Shown here: one piece after another, positions 6,797 through 8,040 of the stretch
How positions within the stretch are numbered: position 1 is the stretch's first letter
Layout: each line of letters starts with the position of its first letter
Source: JBFMEX01 sp040752215
GTDB lineage: Bacteria > Pseudomonadota > Alphaproteobacteria > Rhizobiales > Hyphomicrobiaceae
NCBI GenBank assembly: GCA_040752215.1
Contig: JBFMEX010000040.1
Location: forward strand, 1-8,040
Direction of reading: 5' to 3'
DNA length: 8,040 bases
Notes under the pieces: generated by a model
What the model was told of the DNA's origin: nothing
What the model saw: only the letters and a program-made list of their open reading frames with translations
Database searches by the model: none
Position numbers and translations under genes: made by a program

Positions 6797-7567
6797 ATGA
6801 CGTCCTCGAGCCCGTCTCGCCGCCCCCTCGTCGCCGGCAACTGGAAGATGAATGGCCTCGTTGCCGGCCTGGCCGAGGCGCAAGCCGTGGCCGATCACGT
6901 CGCCAGCCCCGATTTCAAGGCCGCGGTGGACGTCATGATCTGCCCGCCGGCGACCCTGGTGATGGCGCTCGCCAAGGTGGCGGGCGGGGGCGCGCTGAAA
7001 GTCGGTGGTCAGGATTGCCACACTGCCGTGTCCGGGGCCCACACCGGCGACATCTCCGCCGAGATGCTGAAGGACGCCGGCGCGACGGCGGTGATTCTCG
7101 GCCACTCGGAGCGGCGCACAGATCATGGCGAGCTCGACCGGATCGTGAGGGCGAAGGCCGAGGCGGCCCATCGCGCCGGCCTCGTCGCGATCGTGTGCAT
7201 CGGCGAGACCGCCGGCGAGCGCAAGTCCGCGTTGACCCTTCAAGTCGTCGCCCGCCAGCTCGCCGGCTCGCTGCCCGACAAGGCGACCGCTGCCAATACC
7301 GTCGTCGCCTACGAGCCGGTGTGGGCGATCGGCACCGGGCTGACGCCGACCCCGGCCGACGTCGCCGAGGTGCATGCGGCGATCCGCGCCGCGCTCGAGG
7401 CGCGCTTCGGCGACGAGGGCCGCGGCATGCGCATCCTCTACGGCGGATCGGTGAAGCCGCAGAACGCGCGCGAGCTGATGAGCGTCGCCAACGTCGACGG
7501 TGCGCTGGTGGGCGGCGCCAGCCTCAAGGCGAGCGACTTCCTCGGCATCGTCGCCGCCTACGTATAG
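6797..7567 (+). CDS. tpiA: Triose-phosphate isomerase (TpiA)
   Basis: Interconverts dihydroxyacetone phosphate and glyceraldehyde 3-phosphate in glycolysis and gluconeogenesis; a soluble (beta/alpha)8-barrel enzyme. The 256 residues match the family length. AGNWKMNG at 13-20 gives Asn15 and Lys17 of the active site. The electrophile is His103 in ILGHSERR, and the catalytic base is Glu173 in the signature AYEPVWAIGTG (171-181), which also contains the hinge of the mobile loop. The phosphate-binding turns YGGSVKPQN (215-223) and LVGGASL (237-243) are intact. The ATG at 6797 has a strong GGAGGAG upstream. It is divergent from ppiD, and no gene follows within 131 bases, so it is probably transcribed alone or first in a rightward unit. 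All key residues are present, so it should be an active housekeeping enzyme. Confidence 0.98.
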   Translation: MTSSSPSRRPLVAGNWKMNGLVAGLAEAQAVADHVASPDFKAAVDVMICPPATLVMALAKVAGGGALKVGGQDCHTAVSGAHTGDISAEMLKDAGATAVILGHSERRTDHGELDRIVRAKAEAAHRAGLVAIVCIGETAGERKSALTLQVVARQLAGSLPDKATAANTVVAYEPVWAIGTGLTPTPADVAEVHAAIRAALEARFGDEGRGMRILYGGSVKPQNARELMSVANVDGALVGGASLKASDFLGIVAAYV

Positions 7568-7611
7568 GGTTGCGCGGGCGTCGTGCGCGGTTGTCTGTGA
7601 TCCGCTGGCCA

Positions 7612-7623
7612 CCGATCGATCGG
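7612..7623. repeat. 12-base palindrome CCGATCGATCGG
   Basis: A perfect 12-base palindrome 44 bases after the tpiA stop and just before a promoter candidate. It could be a dimeric regulator site or a weak stem. It is not followed by a T-run, so it is not an intrinsic terminator of tpiA. Confidence 0.45.
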
Positions 7624-7628
7624 CCTCA

Positions 7629-7657
7629 TTGCGGTCGCGCTCGCGCGCCAGCATAAT
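7629..7657 (+). promoter_or_regulatory. Candidate promoter for the exported small protein
   Basis: TTGCGG (7629-7634) and CATAAT (7652-7657) are separated by exactly 17 bases. The -10 matches the sigma-70 consensus at 5 of 6 positions and the -35 keeps TTG. Transcription would begin near 7664, giving a leader of about 35 bases before the TTG at 7699. It is the best promoter-like pair I found in the window. Confidence 0.45.
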
Positions 7658-7698
7658 GGTGCGTCGCAACCCGAAACCGCACGCGAACGGACTCTGAT

Positions 7699-8040
7699 TT
7701 GGAACGTCGATCGAAAGCTCGCCGGGCGCTGGTGGCGCTGGCCGCCGCGACGGTGCTCGACGCCGGGGCGAGCGCGCGCGGGGAGCCGCTGCAACCCGAG
7801 GCCTGCGATTCGCTCAAGGCCGAGCAGTCGCGGCTGGAGGGCCTCGGCGTAGGCCAGGACCTGCGCCGCGGCCCGGAGCAAGCGCAGAGGAGCCTTACGC
7901 CGGCCCGGCTGAAGGAGGTCGAGCGCCTCATCACCGTTATCGAGCAGATCCAGTTCCGCTGTCCGCGACCGCCGCCGGCTGCGCCGGCCGAGGCCAAGGC
8001 GGGTACGCCCGGCGCCAAGAGCGCCGGCTCCACCGGCGAG
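7699..8040 (+). CDS. Small exported protein of unknown function, C-terminus cut by window edge
   Basis: An open frame of 114 codons runs off the right edge. The upstream in-frame stop is at 7654-7656, and the only start ahead of the export signal is TTG at 7699, with a weak GGA 7 bases upstream; GTG further in would remove the basic residues. The first 26 residues look like a signal peptide: basic ERRSKARR, hydrophobic ALVALAAATVL, then an ASA-type cleavage site near residue 26. The mature part has Cys36 (PEACDSLKAEQ) and Cys88 (QFRCP) flanking a charged helical stretch with RGPEQAQ and LTPARLKEVERLI, then a Pro/Ala-rich tail. The two cysteines could form a disulfide in the periplasm. The layout resembles short conserved hypothetical proteins I recall from Hyphomicrobiales; no function is known to me. 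It follows tpiA in the same direction but has its own promoter candidate. Confidence 0.75.
   Translation, partial: MERRSKARRALVALAAATVLDAGASARGEPLQPEACDSLKAEQSRLEGLGVGQDLRRGPEQAQRSLTPARLKEVERLITVIEQIQFRCPRPPPAAPAEAKAGTPGAKSAGSTGE

Noticed and set aside
6680..7669. 329-codon minus-strand frame opposite tpiA
   Set aside because: tpiA has all its catalytic motifs and a strong ribosome site; the antisense translation shows no family motif and reads like a GC-driven shadow.
7656..7697. Thirteen-codon frame MVRRNPKPHANGL ending just before the TTG, as a possible leader peptide
   Set aside because: Its ATG lies inside the best -10 candidate, so it would not be transcribed from that promoter, and it has no ribosome site.

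Overview
The window is GC-rich, tightly packed chromosomal DNA. Every gene I can name is a housekeeping gene typical of Alphaproteobacteria, most likely of the order Hyphomicrobiales (Rhizobiales). The basis is codon bias, the set of neighbours (tpiA divergent from a ppiD-like gene that leads into trpE, trpG, trpD and trpC), and a dispersed-type palindromic repeat whose translation contains the PHPGPLP-like motif familiar from intergenic repeats of that group. I cannot fix the genus from sequence alone.

Layout. Positions 1-6581 are all minus strand, so transcription runs from right to left: a PpiD/SurA-like membrane-anchored folding factor (4686-6581), trpE (3095-4675), a SixA-type histidine phosphatase (2566-3084), a 183-base gap holding a nested palindromic repeat, trpG (1768-2382), trpD (713-1744), and trpC (1-708, running off the left edge). 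Gaps are 10 bases between ppiD and trpE, 10 between trpE and sixA, 23 between trpG and trpD, and 4 between trpD and trpC. This suggests two transcriptional blocks, ppiD-trpE-sixA and trpGDC, separated or joined by the palindromic leader. A 215-base divergent intergenic region (6582-6796) separates ppiD from tpiA (6797-7567, plus strand). After 131 bases, a small exported protein of unknown function starts on the plus strand (7699 onward) and runs off the right edge.

How the genes work together. TrpE and TrpG form the two-subunit anthranilate synthase (chorismate plus glutamine to anthranilate). TrpD adds the phosphoribosyl group, and TrpC converts the later carboxyphenylaminodeoxyribulose phosphate to indole-glycerol phosphate. 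trpF, trpB and trpA are not in the window. No tryptophan-rich leader peptide precedes trpE or trpG, but TrpE keeps the LFES and NPSPF segments expected for feedback inhibition by tryptophan. TpiA is central glycolysis; PpiD acts at the periplasmic face of the inner membrane. The phosphatase is the one metabolically unrelated insertion inside the trp run.

I see no mobile element, CRISPR array, tRNA, rRNA or obvious foreign gene. The least ordinary points are the sixA-like gene plus nested palindrome between trpE and trpG, the PpiD parvulin domain that appears to lack both signature histidines, and the small exported protein with a TTG start and its own promoter candidate. I did not find a convincing undescribed system.
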